Shown here piece by piece: positions 9,370 to 19,226 of a stretch of 64,000 nucleotides of DNA (positions within the stretch are counted from its first letter, which is position 1; each line of letters starts with the position of its first letter). Both the position numbers and the translations under genes were made by a program. Origin of the DNA: Zygosaccharomyces rouxii (lineage: Eukaryota > Ascomycota > Saccharomycetes > Saccharomycetales > Saccharomycetaceae); NCBI RefSeq assembly GCF_000026365.1, contig NC_012996.1:1550001-1614000 (forward strand). Direction: 5' to 3'. The notes beneath the pieces were generated by a model. That model saw only the letters and a program-made list of their open reading frames with translations, was not told the DNA's origin and searched no databases.

Positions 9370-9720
9370 ATGGCTAGTGAAACCCCAAGACTTGATCCAA
9401 GAGAAATTACAGCAAGTGAAGTACCCGTCTTTCGACTCATCGCACAGGTGAAATCGCAACCCAGTGAGAACAAACTTGTGTTGGCATCTCCCACAGAAGG
9501 CGGTGAAATGGTTACATTGACTGACGTACGTGTTTCTATGTCAAAGAATTTTGAAGTAGGTTCATGGCAAGAGTTGGTTTGCAGGTCTAGCGACAACGGT
9601 GATGTTGGCTTCCTTGTGCTAGACGCTGTGGCATGTCCGTTTAAAAATGGTGAAGATATCAGTATTGAAGGTGTTGTAGCACTTCAAAGGTTATGTAAAA
9701 GGTTTCCGGAGATATATTAA
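9370..9720 (+). CDS. RFA3: Replication protein A 14-kDa subunit (Rfa3)
   Basis: 116 residues, close to the 122 of S. cerevisiae Rfa3. The chain starts MASETPRLDPREI as in the family and reads as a single OB-fold with alternating beta strands. It is the smallest subunit of the RPA heterotrimer, which binds single-stranded DNA in replication, repair and recombination. Position next to CPS1 in divergent orientation matches YJL173C. The gene converges with FDH1, whose stop codon is only about 50 nt away, so the two transcripts probably overlap. Confidence 0.92.
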   Translation: MASETPRLDPREITASEVPVFRLIAQVKSQPSENKLVLASPTEGGEMVTLTDVRVSMSKNFEVGSWQELVCRSSDNGDVGFLVLDAVACPFKNGEDISIEGVVALQRLCKRFPEIY

Positions 9721-9772
9721 TGAGGAATATTTAGTTTAGTCGTTAGATAACTTTATGTTTTACGTATTACGT

Positions 9773-10996
9773 TTACTTACGTTGACCGTAGGCTCTAGTA
9801 GCGTATTCACCATCTTTGACGATGACATCTTGTGGACGGTAGTCGAATTTCTTGGAGAAGTAACTTTCAAGAATGCTTTTAACACCTTGAGCGTATCTCT
9901 CTTGGGCGTCCAAAGAAGTACCACTGATGTGAACGGTCATGGCGTTACCAGTTTGGTCCTTGTTGTTCATTGATCTCCATGGGTGGTCCTTTGGAGCTGG
10001 TTGCTTATCCCAAACATCACCACCGTAACCACGTAATTTACCAGATTTAACAGCATCGGCAACATCTTCAGCAACACAGATAGCACCTCTGGCGGTGTTA
10101 ACCAAGTAAGCGCCATCCTTCATGTGGGAAATCAAATCCTTGTTGAAAAGACCTCTAGTACCTTCGTGCAATGGTGCATTGATAGTGACAACATCAGATT
10201 GGGAAACCATATCTTCCAGTTTTTCAACTCTTTGCACAATATCATCCTTACCGTTGAACAACTTACTGGCGTCGTTCAATTTCTTGATAGCTTCGGCTGG
10301 TAGATCTTGGTAGTCGTAGTACAACAACTTCTTAGGGTTGAATGCAATGAGTCTTTCTAGAACTCTGTAACCAATTCTACCTGCACCGACGGTGGAAATG
10401 ACCTTGTCCTCTAAATCATATTCATTCTTGGCGACACCGGCAATATCCCATTCACCATTGACAGCTTGGCGGTGACCACCATTGTAGTTTCTCACAAGCA
10501 CCAAAATGGTTGCAAGAACATGTTCTGCGACGGAAACCACGTTAGATCCAGTAACTTCCGCAACTGTAATCTTCTTCTGATTGGCTGCGTTCAAGTCGAC
10601 ATGGTCCGAACCAACACCTGCGGTAACTGCTAACTTCAAATTAGGTGCATTAGCAATTCTTGATTTAGTGATGTATGCAGGATAGAATGGAGTAGTGATG
10701 ACGATTTCTGCATCTTTCAAATGTTTGTCGACTGTGGAAGTTGGTTCAGGGTCCTTATCAGTAGTACTAACCAATTCGTAACCCTTGGACTCGATGTATT
10801 TTCTGATACCTAATTCATTTTCAATACCGGCTAACAATCTCTTTTGTTCCTTAGCATGTTTACCACCTTCATAAAGGACCAGCAGTACCTTACCATTAGC
10901 CATAGTAATTGGTGAAGTGGAGAAGGTACGTGGCATTGGGGCACGCAATGGTGCCATTCTGGAGACTCTAGCGGTCAATTGAGGGACTCTAAACAT
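9773..10996 (-). CDS. FDH1: NAD-dependent formate dehydrogenase with mitochondrial-type leader
   Basis: 407 residues. From Met32 ([17 protein letters not shown]) it aligns end to end with the 376-residue S. cerevisiae Fdh1. The NAD-binding motif GAGRIG is at 204-209; catalytic Arg in TARGA at about 303, Gln at about 332 (WDKQPAP) and His at about 356 (TVHISGTS) are all present. It oxidises formate to CO2 with NAD+. Residues 1-31 are rich in Arg and Ser, have no acidic residue and end in RTFSTSP, a good mitochondrial presequence with a cleavage-type site. The first ATG has a favourable AAAA context; the ATG for Met32 is at 10903, so two products are possible. In S. cerevisiae FDH1 is subtelomeric and the enzyme is cytosolic; here the gene sits between RFA3 and KRE9. 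Confidence 0.96.
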   Translation of the reverse strand: MFRVPQLTARVSRMAPLRAPMPRTFSTSPITMANGKVLLVLYEGGKHAKEQKRLLAGIENELGIRKYIESKGYELVSTTDKDPEPTSTVDKHLKDAEIVITTPFYPAYITKSRIANAPNLKLAVTAGVGSDHVDLNAANQKKITVAEVTGSNVVSVAEHVLATILVLVRNYNGGHRQAVNGEWDIAGVAKNEYDLEDKVISTVGAGRIGYRVLERLIAFNPKKLLYYDYQDLPAEAIKKLNDASKLFNGKDDIVQRVEKLEDMVSQSDVVTINAPLHEGTRGLFNKDLISHMKDGAYLVNTARGAICVAEDVADAVKSGKLRGYGGDVWDKQPAPKDHPWRSMNNKDQTGNAMTVHISGTSLDAQERYAQGVKSILESYFSKKFDYRPQDVIVKDGEYATRAYGQRK

Positions 10997-11445
10997 TTTT
11001 GAAGTGGAGGATTCTGCTTTTCTGGTACGAAACTATCGACCAAACGACCTGCCATCCCTACGCATGGTATTCTTTTATATCAATTCTCGAATGTGGGTTC
11101 AAATCTACTAGTTTCCCAGCAAATCTTGTTACAGTAACTAGGAGTGCGATCCGCTTGCGCAGCTTTCCTAATGGAGTCTCTTCCGACAGGGTTAGGTCAG
11201 GTGAAGAAAAGGGCTAGGGGTATGTGAAGGTCGTTCGGTAATAAGAGTGAGCCACACAGCGGTATTGCTGACGAGTACAACATAAGAGCAAGTGGTCTTC
11301 GCTGCTTATTACCACTACCGGTGCATATACATTTACATGCACCTAGTAAAAACTCCGAGAAGTGATTTACGCTTCGAGTGTTGACCAATTTGAAAACGAA
11401 CAAAATATCTTTACATTTGCACAACCAGTGCACATTTATTTAAGT
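10997..11445. other. Spacer between FDH1 and KRE9
   Basis: FDH1 promoter and KRE9 3' region. It is somewhat less AT-rich than other spacers. No gene, tRNA or recognisable repeat is seen. Confidence 0.5.
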
Positions 11446-12237
11446 TTATTTGGAAATTGATTGAGATAATAGACTTTTCAAATTCATCTTTCTGGTTGAA
11501 AGACTCTGTCTTTTCTTTGGGTTGTACCAACCACCATTCTCACTTGGTAGTGGTCTTGGTGTGGCGTAATTCCACGCACTTGTCATAGTGTAATTCCACC
11601 CCGGTGTCAAAGTAGTCTTCCAGTGAGGAGTTGGACTGAGTGTGGGGAAATAAGAGACAGCACTAGTTGGGAATTTCATTGACCATGAAGTTGCTGTAAC
11701 TGTTGAACCCGGTTGCGTTTGCATGGGGGCAGTTCTAGTGACACCTGTTTGCTTTGTGTAAGCAACATAGGTTGTATAATCTGTTAAAGGAGCTGGTTGA
11801 GTAGAATCGGAATAAGAAACTGGTGAACCCAACATGTTTTTAAGGTTGAATCTTGGACTATAGTTAATTGTATTTTCACTGGCATCTTCCGTTATAGCGG
11901 CATAAATTTGGAGAAAATACTGTCCGTTACCACAATCGTCTGCGTCAATCTCCACAGTAACCGAATAAGTTCCATTTGACTCTTGAACATCGCTTGCCTT
12001 CATATTTTTCTTTAAATATTCAATTCTATTAATCTGGCCGTTAGGACCATTATTCAACGTTATTGAATACCATACAATCTGATTCATCTCTGGGGGTGCA
12101 CCGTTATCCTCCCATTCCACAGGTATGGTAACTTTACCATCATTGGGAGTAAACGTTTGGCCTTTCTTTGGTGAAATAACAGAAACGTCTGCTAGCACAA
12201 TATTGATAAGCAGCAACAGGGGCCAGAGTAAAAGCAT
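11446..12237 (-). CDS. KRE9: Kre9/Knh1 family cell-wall beta-1,6-glucan protein
   Basis: 263 residues with a signal peptide (about 1-16, LLLLWP-type core ending in LADV). The N-terminal half is the Kre9/Knh1 domain, starting VSVISPKKGQTF and including YFLQIYAA and INYSPRF motifs. A Ser/Thr/Pro-rich middle, likely O-mannosylated, is followed by a basic C terminus (PKKRQS...SLLSQSISK). Family role: secreted protein needed for beta-1,6-glucan assembly in the wall. S. cerevisiae Kre9 is 276 residues and its paralogue Knh1 268; synteny with CPS1 and RFA3 (YJL172W, YJL173C, YJL174W) favours KRE9. Confidence 0.93.
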   Translation of the reverse strand: MLLLWPLLLLINIVLADVSVISPKKGQTFTPNDGKVTIPVEWEDNGAPPEMNQIVWYSITLNNGPNGQINRIEYLKKNMKASDVQESNGTYSVTVEIDADDCGNGQYFLQIYAAITEDASENTINYSPRFNLKNMLGSPVSYSDSTQPAPLTDYTTYVAYTKQTGVTRTAPMQTQPGSTVTATSWSMKFPTSAVSYFPTLSPTPHWKTTLTPGWNYTMTSAWNYATPRPLPSENGGWYNPKKRQSLSTRKMNLKSLLSQSISK

Positions 12238-13385
12238 CTTGATTGTGTGCTTCTTAGGATGAGTACTAGTTGAAGAGAGCGTAACAGAAGAATCAGGAGA
12301 AGAACCGGGAGGCAGGAAAACTATCTAACGTCAACAGTCTCATAAGGCTATCTATATATTGAGAACGTCTCATCTCGAAACACGCCTCTTTATAGAAGTG
12401 GGCTATTTTTTCCTTTTAATAACTTGCTCGCGTTTTCTTTCTCGATATATGCGGGGCGGCCAGATCTCAGGCAGGGTGACGCGTCGTTGTCCGGATACCG
12501 TGGTAGTGTCCGGGTGTCTCACAGCAGGTGTCTGGGTGTCGGAGATATAACAGGGTCCCGATGTTTCGTGTGACATTATTAGGTATGGGTGTATACTTAG
12601 CCGCTGACACGTTAGTCATGTATCACGGGAGTTATTTGAGTTGTTGCTCTTCCGTGTTTCGAACCCGGGAATTTGTCTTAGGATGGCCGACTCGTCTCAT
12701 GTCACGTGACACAGGACTCAACTATCCACTCTCCGCCTCCTTGACCCTTTCTCATCACTGATCTCTTGGGTACCAGTACGAAGCATGGTTCTTCTAAGCA
12801 CTCTCCTATCTTTTGCAGTTTCCGTTGCCCTGTGCTGTCTTTTGACCATTCTTCCCCTGCTATTGGCAAAAATCTTTTCTTTTTCCCTTCTAATTTTTAA
12901 AAACTTGCCCGGATTCTTTTTTTTTTCCTTCTCTCCTTTTCAAAGAAAAAAGGTGAAGCAACTGACTAAAGCTTACCAAAATAACGTGTACAATTCAAAC
13001 ACAACGGACAGTTTGTTAATAACTTCAGAAGGACTCTTTGATTACAATCAGGAAGGTCTCTTTGTTAGAAATTGAGCTGGTAGTAGCTTTGATACAGAGT
13101 AGGGTCGAAAATTTTCAAGAGTATCTGATTCCCTCAGCCCCCCCTTCAATATCTTTCGTTTTTTTCAACTAAAGGAGAAAGGACTCGAAGAGTCAGTACG
13201 AAAAGGTGAGATTTAAGAGAAAGACATAAAAGATATAAAGAGAGTTTTTGCCTAAGCTTTCATTCTGTTTTCTCTTTCTTAAGTCAAGAAACGTGTGTTA
13301 CGTCTGTCTGTCTGTGTGTGTGTGTTTCATCAACCCCGTCCACCCCTTCCTTGTTAAACAAAGATACAACTAGAAGACGAAGAAA
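12238..13385. other. Long divergent spacer KRE9/RSP5, synteny junction
   Basis: This 1.15-kb spacer is where similarity to S. cerevisiae chromosome X order stops and chromosome V/VII order starts. It holds a perfect palindrome GTCACGTGAC at 12701-12710 (Cbf1/E-box type), C-rich pyrimidine tracts, an (TCTG)n/(TG)n microsatellite at about 13302-13326 and a pyrimidine-rich RSP5 leader. An open frame at 12785-13075 looks like chance: it is compositionally biased (Leu/Phe from T runs) and matches nothing I know. Confidence 0.5.
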
Positions 13386-15845
13386 ATGCCAGCGATATCT
13401 GTTAAACTTGTAGCAGCAGAATCTCTTTATAAAAGGGACGTTTTCAGATCGCCAGATCCATTCGCGGTTTTAACGATTGATGGATATCAAACAAAGTCAA
13501 CATCAGCTGCGAAGAAGACTTTAAATCCTTACTGGAATGAAACTTTCAAATTTGATGAAGTAAATGAAAATTCTATCCTGACCGTACAAGTGTTTGATCA
13601 AAAGAAGTTTAAAAAGAAGGATCAAGGATTTTTAGGTGTTGTCAATGTTCGCATTGGCGATGTTGTAGGTCATTTAGATGAAGATACTACTGGTGGGGCC
13701 CGAGCACGTGAGGAGACCATTACCAGAGATTTGAAAAGATCTAATGATGGTATGGCTGTCAGTGGTAGATTAATTGTAGTTTTATCGAAACAGCGCTCCA
13801 GTGCAGCAAGGAGTAGTACGAGAAGCAGTGCAGAGACGAGCGGAGCATCATCATCAAGCGGTGGGTTAGCTGTTCCAGCAGGACCTAGTGGAAACGATAA
13901 TGTAGCAGCTTTATCGGCAAACAGTGGTGGTTCTAATTCAACTGGTCAGCGTAATGCTTCCCGTACGCAGTCTCATTCTCGATCGCAATCAGGAGCCCAT
14001 ACACCAAGAGCAACGGCGGCATCTGTGGAGCATACTTTACAAAACAGTGCTGCTAATGCACTGTCGACAAGACAGTATTCGTCATTTGAAGATCAATATG
14101 GTCGTTTACCACCGGGTTGGGAGAGACGTACCGATAATTTTGGTCGTACTTACTACGTTGATCATAATACAAGAACTACAAAATGGAAGCGTCCAACGTT
14201 AGATCAAACTGAAGCTGAAAGAAGTGGTCAATTGAATGCCAATACAGAATTACAAAGGAGGCAACACAGAGGTAGAACTTTGCCAACGACATCTAACGAC
14301 AGCTCCTCAGTTACGGTACAAACTGGACCGGGATCCCAGACACCGGCTGTCAATGGGTCTGCAGCTGCAGCGTTTGCCGCAACGGGTAGTACAACATCAG
14401 GATTGGGTGAATTGCCATCAGGTTGGGAACAGAGATTTACGCCTGAAGGTAGAGCATATTTTGTTGATCACAATACTAGAACAACTACGTGGGTTGATCC
14501 AAGAAGGCAACAGTACATCCGTACTTATGGCCCAACGAATACAACCATCCAACAACAACCTGTATCACAATTGGGTCCATTGCCTTCAGGTTGGGAAATG
14601 AGATTGACGAATACGGCTCGTGTTTATTTTGTCGATCATAATACAAAGACCACTACATGGGATGATCCAAGATTGCCATCGTCATTAGACCAAAATGTGC
14701 CTCAGTATAAACGTGATTTCCGTCGTAAAGTTATCTATTTCAGATCTCAACCTGCATTAAGAATTTTACCTGGTCAATGTCATATTAAAGTTCGCCGGAA
14801 GAATATCTTTGAAGATGCTTACCAAGAGATTATGAGACAGACTCCTGAAGATTTAAAGAAACGACTAATGATCAAATTTGACGGTGAAGAAGGTTTAGAC
14901 TACGGTGGAGTTTCAAGAGAATTTTTCTTCTTATTATCCCATGAGATGTTCAATCCATTCTACTGTTTATTTGAATATTCTGCTCATGATAACTATACCA
15001 TCCAAATAAATCCAAACAGTGGTGTTAATCCTGAACATCTCAATTATTTCAAATTTATTGGTAGAGTCGTTGGTCTTGGTGTTTTCCACAGAAGATTTTT
15101 AGATGCCTTCTTTGTCGGTGCGCTTTATAAAATGATGTTGCGTAAGAAAGTGGTTTTGCAAGATATGGAAGGTGTTGATGCCGAAGTTCACAATTCCTTG
15201 AAATGGATCTTAGAGAATAGTATAGATGGCATTTTGGATCTAACATTCAGCGCAGATGACGAAAGTTTTGGTGAAATCCATACGATAGATCTAAAGCCCA
15301 ATGGTAGAAATATTGAAGTCATAGATGAAAATAAAAAGGAATACGTGGAATTATTTTCTCAGTGGAAGATTGTAGATAGAGTTAAAGAACAATTTAGGGC
15401 ATTTATGGATGGGTTCAACGAGCTAATACCGGAAGATTTAGTTACAGTATTTGATGAGCGTGAATTAGAACTATTAATTGGTGGTATTGCTGAGATCGAT
15501 GTGGAAGATTGGAAAAAACATACCGATTATCGTGGTTATCAAGAATCAGATGAAGTTATCAAATGGTTTTGGAGATGCATTGGTAGTTGGGATAATGAAC
15601 AAAGAGCTCGTCTATTGCAATTTACCACGGGTACTTCTCGTATTCCAGTCAATGGTTTCAAAGATTTACAAGGTTCTGATGGTCCAAGAAGATTTACCAT
15701 TGAAAAGGCTGGTGAAATAAAGCACCTACCAAAATCCCACACTTGTTTCAACAGAGTCGATTTACCACCTTATGATGATTTCGAAAGTTTGGATAAGAAG
15801 TTAACATTGGCTGTTGAAGAAACTATTGGTTTCGGCCAAGAGTGA
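13386..15845 (+). CDS. RSP5: HECT E3 ubiquitin ligase Rsp5 (Nedd4 family)
   Basis: 819 residues against 809 in S. cerevisiae. An N-terminal C2 domain (about 1-125) binds phosphoinositides. Three WW domains begin near 241, 342 and 398, each with LPPGWE or LPSGWE. The HECT domain runs from about 466 to the end, with the catalytic cysteine in HTCFNR at 787, 33 residues from the C terminus exactly as in the S. cerevisiae enzyme. The linker between C2 and WW1 is Ser/Ala-rich. Rsp5 is the essential ligase for plasma-membrane permeases, multivesicular-body sorting, RNA polymerase II turnover and activation of Spt23/Mga2. The long pyrimidine-rich leader is typical of highly expressed yeast genes. Confidence 0.98.
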   Translation: MPAISVKLVAAESLYKRDVFRSPDPFAVLTIDGYQTKSTSAAKKTLNPYWNETFKFDEVNENSILTVQVFDQKKFKKKDQGFLGVVNVRIGDVVGHLDEDTTGGARAREETITRDLKRSNDGMAVSGRLIVVLSKQRSSAARSSTRSSAETSGASSSSGGLAVPAGPSGNDNVAALSANSGGSNSTGQRNASRTQSHSRSQSGAHTPRATAASVEHTLQNSAANALSTRQYSSFEDQYGRLPPGWERRTDNFGRTYYVDHNTRTTKWKRPTLDQTEAERSGQLNANTELQRRQHRGRTLPTTSNDSSSVTVQTGPGSQTPAVNGSAAAAFAATGSTTSGLGELPSGWEQRFTPEGRAYFVDHNTRTTTWVDPRRQQYIRTYGPTNTTIQQQPVSQLGPLPSGWEMRLTNTARVYFVDHNTKTTTWDDPRLPSSLDQNVPQYKRDFRRKVIYFRSQPALRILPGQCHIKVRRKNIFEDAYQEIMRQTPEDLKKRLMIKFDGEEGLDYGGVSREFFFLLSHEMFNPFYCLFEYSAHDNYTIQINPNSGVNPEHLNYFKFIGRVVGLGVFHRRFLDAFFVGALYKMMLRKKVVLQDMEGVDAEVHNSLKWILENSIDGILDLTFSADDESFGEIHTIDLKPNGRNIEVIDENKKEYVELFSQWKIVDRVKEQFRAFMDGFNELIPEDLVTVFDERELELLIGGIAEIDVEDWKKHTDYRGYQESDEVIKWFWRCIGSWDNEQRARLLQFTTGTSRIPVNGFKDLQGSDGPRRFTIEKAGEIKHLPKSHTCFNRVDLPPYDDFESLDKKLTLAVEETIGFGQE

Positions 15846-16520
15846 TGGTAACTTTTGTTGTTATCTCATTTTCTCACTCTTAATTAGGTTCTGACGAAAT
15901 AAAGATCTGGCAAAATCGAAAAAATACAGAAAATTACGAAAAAAAAGGAAAAAGGAAAAAAAAAAATAATACAGTCGGTATATGAGATCCAACATCCATG
16001 CCTGTGATATTCTCTTCAAATCTGTTCCGCTCAGTTGTTTTTTTTTTTTAGTTTTCCATTTTACTATCATCATTTGGTATAGCGCTTGTCGTGAAGGTGT
16101 AACGATGAAATTTAGCACGACCGGGCATTCTCTTTTGTCTCAACTATCTTTGCTGTCAGGAGTAGTAACAATTTGTTTTCCACTGCTTGAATTCCGAAAG
16201 TGCTGATACCTTGAATTGATCAATCCATGGGAAATTCTTTTTATTATTATTATCTTTTATTTTATTACTATTATTATTATCGTTATCTACTTAAAAGATC
16301 TTGCGTGCATACGTATTGATGTATGTGTGTGTATGTACTGGTACAGTTCCCTACCAAATGAACAAATCACGATTATGAATTGATTATCTTACAGGGTTTG
16401 ATTTATATTGTTTGTAGGCGATGCGGCTCGTTGGTGCTAGTTGATTTGTTTTGTATGAAGATATACATACATAACAATACAGTTGAATAGGCCACTTGAA
16501 CATTATGGTTTTATCATAGT
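15846..16520. other. Spacer between RSP5 and the YGL176C homologue
   Basis: AT-rich spacer with A-rich runs near 15930-15968, an ATT/TTA microsatellite near 16240-16282 and a short TG tract near 16320-16336. I see no gene or structured RNA. Confidence 0.5.
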
Positions 16521-17999
16521 ATGCCACCTCGTGAATTGCCAGGATTCATCTTCGATGAAAGTCGTGGGCGTTATTTTCCCATTACTTCAACAAATCAAAA
16601 TCCCAATGCAAGTCGTTACAACCGTGAAGATATAAAGAGACGAAAGATTGATAATGAAAAGAAATTAGAGCTAGCAAATTTAAAGGCTAAACAGTCTGAA
16701 CGCTATCAAGAATATTGGCCACAACTTTTTGATCCTTATGAAAAAGTATTTGGTCAGAGAGATGCATTTAATTTTATTGGAGGTATAGAAAGGGAACGTT
16801 ATGGATACGACAAAACTGATCATACGTACCAAGCTAATCGTTCTGGCCCAATCCAATTAGATTTTAAGGACTGTTCTATTTTCCCATATATTTGCCACAG
16901 CGGTTCAACAAACTTAATAGTTAGCACAAGGAATACGATTTTTAAACTTCCCGTTAATGGACATGAACCTGACGCATTGATTCGAGTATATTATGCAAGA
17001 ACATTGGAAGGGCGATCATTCGATCCTTCTTATGGACCAGAAGCTTTAATAAAAAGGTTTGATTTGGATCCGGATACAAGAAAGGCATTTGTTCATTTAT
17101 ATCTAACAGAAACCAATATTCATCATTTTGGTATTGAACACTTGGAACATCTGAGAGATACACCTCACTGGTGTAGAGCTGAATTTAAATCTAATGAGAA
17201 TGTCCATGATGCGGTTAATGTAGGAACAGACGTTGTCGTTGCATTAAACAATAAGATAGCGGTAATTCCTTGGGACTCATCCTTGCCCCGAATGGTTAGA
17301 GTTCTAGATAAGAAAAACAAATCAGATATTCTGTCACTAGCTGTCAATGATTCTGATTTAGGTTCTAGATTCTTATATGCTGGTTGTCGAGATGGCTCTA
17401 TATATACAATTCCATTTGATGAAAACCTTATTGGACAGCCAATTGCTCAAGGTACCAATTCTGGATTTGATTTTAAGGCAATGAGAAAGATAAAGTTTCC
17501 TAATATAAAATTGATAATCAGTATCAAACCGTTTAAGGATGAAGGTATGGTTGCAGTATCTGGTATCATGGATACAAATAGCCAAGCTCTATTTGTTCTT
17601 GATGTTTTAAGTGATCCCTGTCAAATGGTAATCAAATTGCAAACATCATTTTGCAATCTAACAAGGGATAAAGAAATTTTTGAAATCACTTCTGATGGCC
17701 ATTATATATGTTATGGAACTCGTGCTGGTAAAGGTGATTTTGAGCTCTTTTCCACCCATGTAGATGATAATTTAGTTATCAAATCATCAAAACCGAGGAT
17801 CTATTACCCATTGATATCAAAATCAAGCCAGTTTTTTATTGGAATAAATCACACGCATGTAAGAGCAGCTGGTTTTGGCTACTATGTAGACGATTGGAAA
17901 GATCTGAATCAAAAAGGTCGACTACGTCTTTTCGTTGCTATGGAATTAGAACGTAGAGACGATGGGATTTCATCTACCATCATTTCAACAAGCTTGTAA
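16521..17999 (+). CDS. WD40-like protein, YGL176C homologue
   Basis: 492 residues of unknown function. The N terminus PRELPGFIFDESRGRYFPI is the signature found at the start of DCAF4/WDR21-type proteins, followed by a basic NREDIKRRK segment. The rest has weak beta-propeller-like repeats without textbook WD dipeptides. Position identifies it better than sequence: it converges with MPT5, as S. cerevisiae YGL176C (an uncharacterised protein of about 554 residues) does. If the DCAF4 resemblance is meaningful it could be a substrate adaptor for a cullin ligase, but that is inference. No signal peptide or membrane segment is seen. Confidence 0.75.
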   Translation: MPPRELPGFIFDESRGRYFPITSTNQNPNASRYNREDIKRRKIDNEKKLELANLKAKQSERYQEYWPQLFDPYEKVFGQRDAFNFIGGIERERYGYDKTDHTYQANRSGPIQLDFKDCSIFPYICHSGSTNLIVSTRNTIFKLPVNGHEPDALIRVYYARTLEGRSFDPSYGPEALIKRFDLDPDTRKAFVHLYLTETNIHHFGIEHLEHLRDTPHWCRAEFKSNENVHDAVNVGTDVVVALNNKIAVIPWDSSLPRMVRVLDKKNKSDILSLAVNDSDLGSRFLYAGCRDGSIYTIPFDENLIGQPIAQGTNSGFDFKAMRKIKFPNIKLIISIKPFKDEGMVAVSGIMDTNSQALFVLDVLSDPCQMVIKLQTSFCNLTRDKEIFEITSDGHYICYGTRAGKGDFELFSTHVDDNLVIKSSKPRIYYPLISKSSQFFIGINHTHVRAAGFGYYVDDWKDLNQKGRLRLFVAMELERRDDGISSTIISTSL

Positions 18000-19226
18000 T
18001 TTTGGTTTCATAATATATATTTGATGTTAATTGTAATGTGGAAATGATTGATTTCTTACTTAGGTCGTTTTTAAGAGTGTTTGAATTAATTTTAAATATT
18101 AAGCGACTTTGCAAAATAAGACAAAATAGACAATTTTTTGACACCTTTATCCCGTAAGAAAGCAAGCGCTAATCGACCATAATAATATAATGACGGTAGA
18201 TACTATAATACTAGTTAATAATAACTGCGGGGATCGAACAATAAAAATAAAGTAAAAATAAAAAGTATAAGTAAAAGGAATAAAACGTAAACCTTACAAA
18301 TAAAATCGGGATAACTATTTGTATGCAATCTTTGTTCTTTTCTTAGTACAACTCCGCTGTGTGTTTTATTTGCATGCAACTTCTTTTTATCGTTTGTTCA
18401 TTTTAAATTGTCTTAACACTAGGAAAGTCGACATTAACATGGTCATCGGTCGCTAAAAACATAATGATCACTTTCCAATAGTGAATGAAAAAAAAAAAAA
18501 AAAAATAACCCATAAAGTACACCAGAATCCTTACAAGCGAATGATGCAAGGTTCTCCGCAGTCAAATAAAAGATTCTGTAAAATAAGATAAAATAAAATC
18601 GAGATCACAGGTAGGATAATGAATGTAATGCCTTTTGAAAAAATTGAACAAAAGAGTGGAATAAAATCAAAAAATGGATAATCGTTAAAGGAATGAAAAG
18701 TCAAGAGATAAAGTGAAGGCTGACGAGACGTTAAAGGGGAGAGAGGGAAAACAAAAAAAATAATAATAATCATGATGATGATGATGATGATGCAGCAATT
18801 GGGGAGCCATGGTGATCCACAAACTTTCGGATTTCTCTGACTTTGTACCACCGAATAGTTTTTATTTTTTTCTCTTTTTTTGGGGGGGAGGGGGAAGTTT
18901 ATAGTTTTATTCATTTTTATCATTTGTATTCCTTAGAATAAAATGTTTAAACAATCGATTTTTCCCATAATAAATTTCTTGCAGGATTTTCTATAATTTA
19001 TAATAACAACGCCATGATGTTTGGCTTCATTCGTAACAACACCTCTCAAAATGGTACAAGTATTCTCTTGATATAATCGTTTGCTTTTTTTTTCGGTTTT
19101 TATCTTTTTTTTTGAGTTTCTTAAGCTCTTATCTTTGCTTCTCTTCATATAATATGATGCAGTAATCGTAAATATACGTCAAAAAATAGTAAGAGGATCC
19201 TAGCATTTTTTCACCAACAATTTTAA
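18000..19226. other. Long convergent spacer YGL176C homologue/MPT5
   Basis: 1.2 kb between two gene 3' ends, unusually long for convergent yeast genes. It has an A18 run at 18488-18505, a (TGA)n microsatellite at about 18772-18792, a G-run near 18882-18894 and T-rich tracts near 19085-19115. Open frames on the minus strand are low-complexity (Lys/Ile/Phe-rich) and not credible. Part of it is probably a long MPT5 3' UTR. Confidence 0.5.
18772..18792. repeat. (TGA)n microsatellite
   Basis: Seven tandem TGA/ATG units in a row in the non-coding spacer, directly after an AATAAT run. It is a simple trinucleotide repeat with no coding role visible. Confidence 0.85.

Noticed and set aside
9735..9780. 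ARS consensus-like TTTATGTTTTA between RFA3 and FDH1
   Set aside because: It misses the first consensus base, and a single 10-of-11 match in AT-rich DNA is expected by chance.
12701..12710. CDEI-like GTCACGTG as a possible centromere (also near 39949 and 47864)
   Set aside because: No 80-nt AT-rich CDEII and no CDEIII (TCCGAA-type) sequence lies at the right distance in either direction; these look like Cbf1 promoter sites.
12650..12720. tRNA-like T-arm (complement of TTTCGAACCCGGG) on the minus strand
   Set aside because: No A-box, anticodon arm or acceptor stem can be fitted around it.
12785..13075. 96-codon ATG frame upstream of RSP5
   Set aside because: Composition is driven by pyrimidine tracts of the RSP5 promoter; no recognisable domain and no positional homologue.
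18220..18240. Complement GTTCGATCCCCGC resembling a tRNA T-loop
   Set aside because: The 5' side of the T-stem is missing and the flanks are pure AT-rich spacer.
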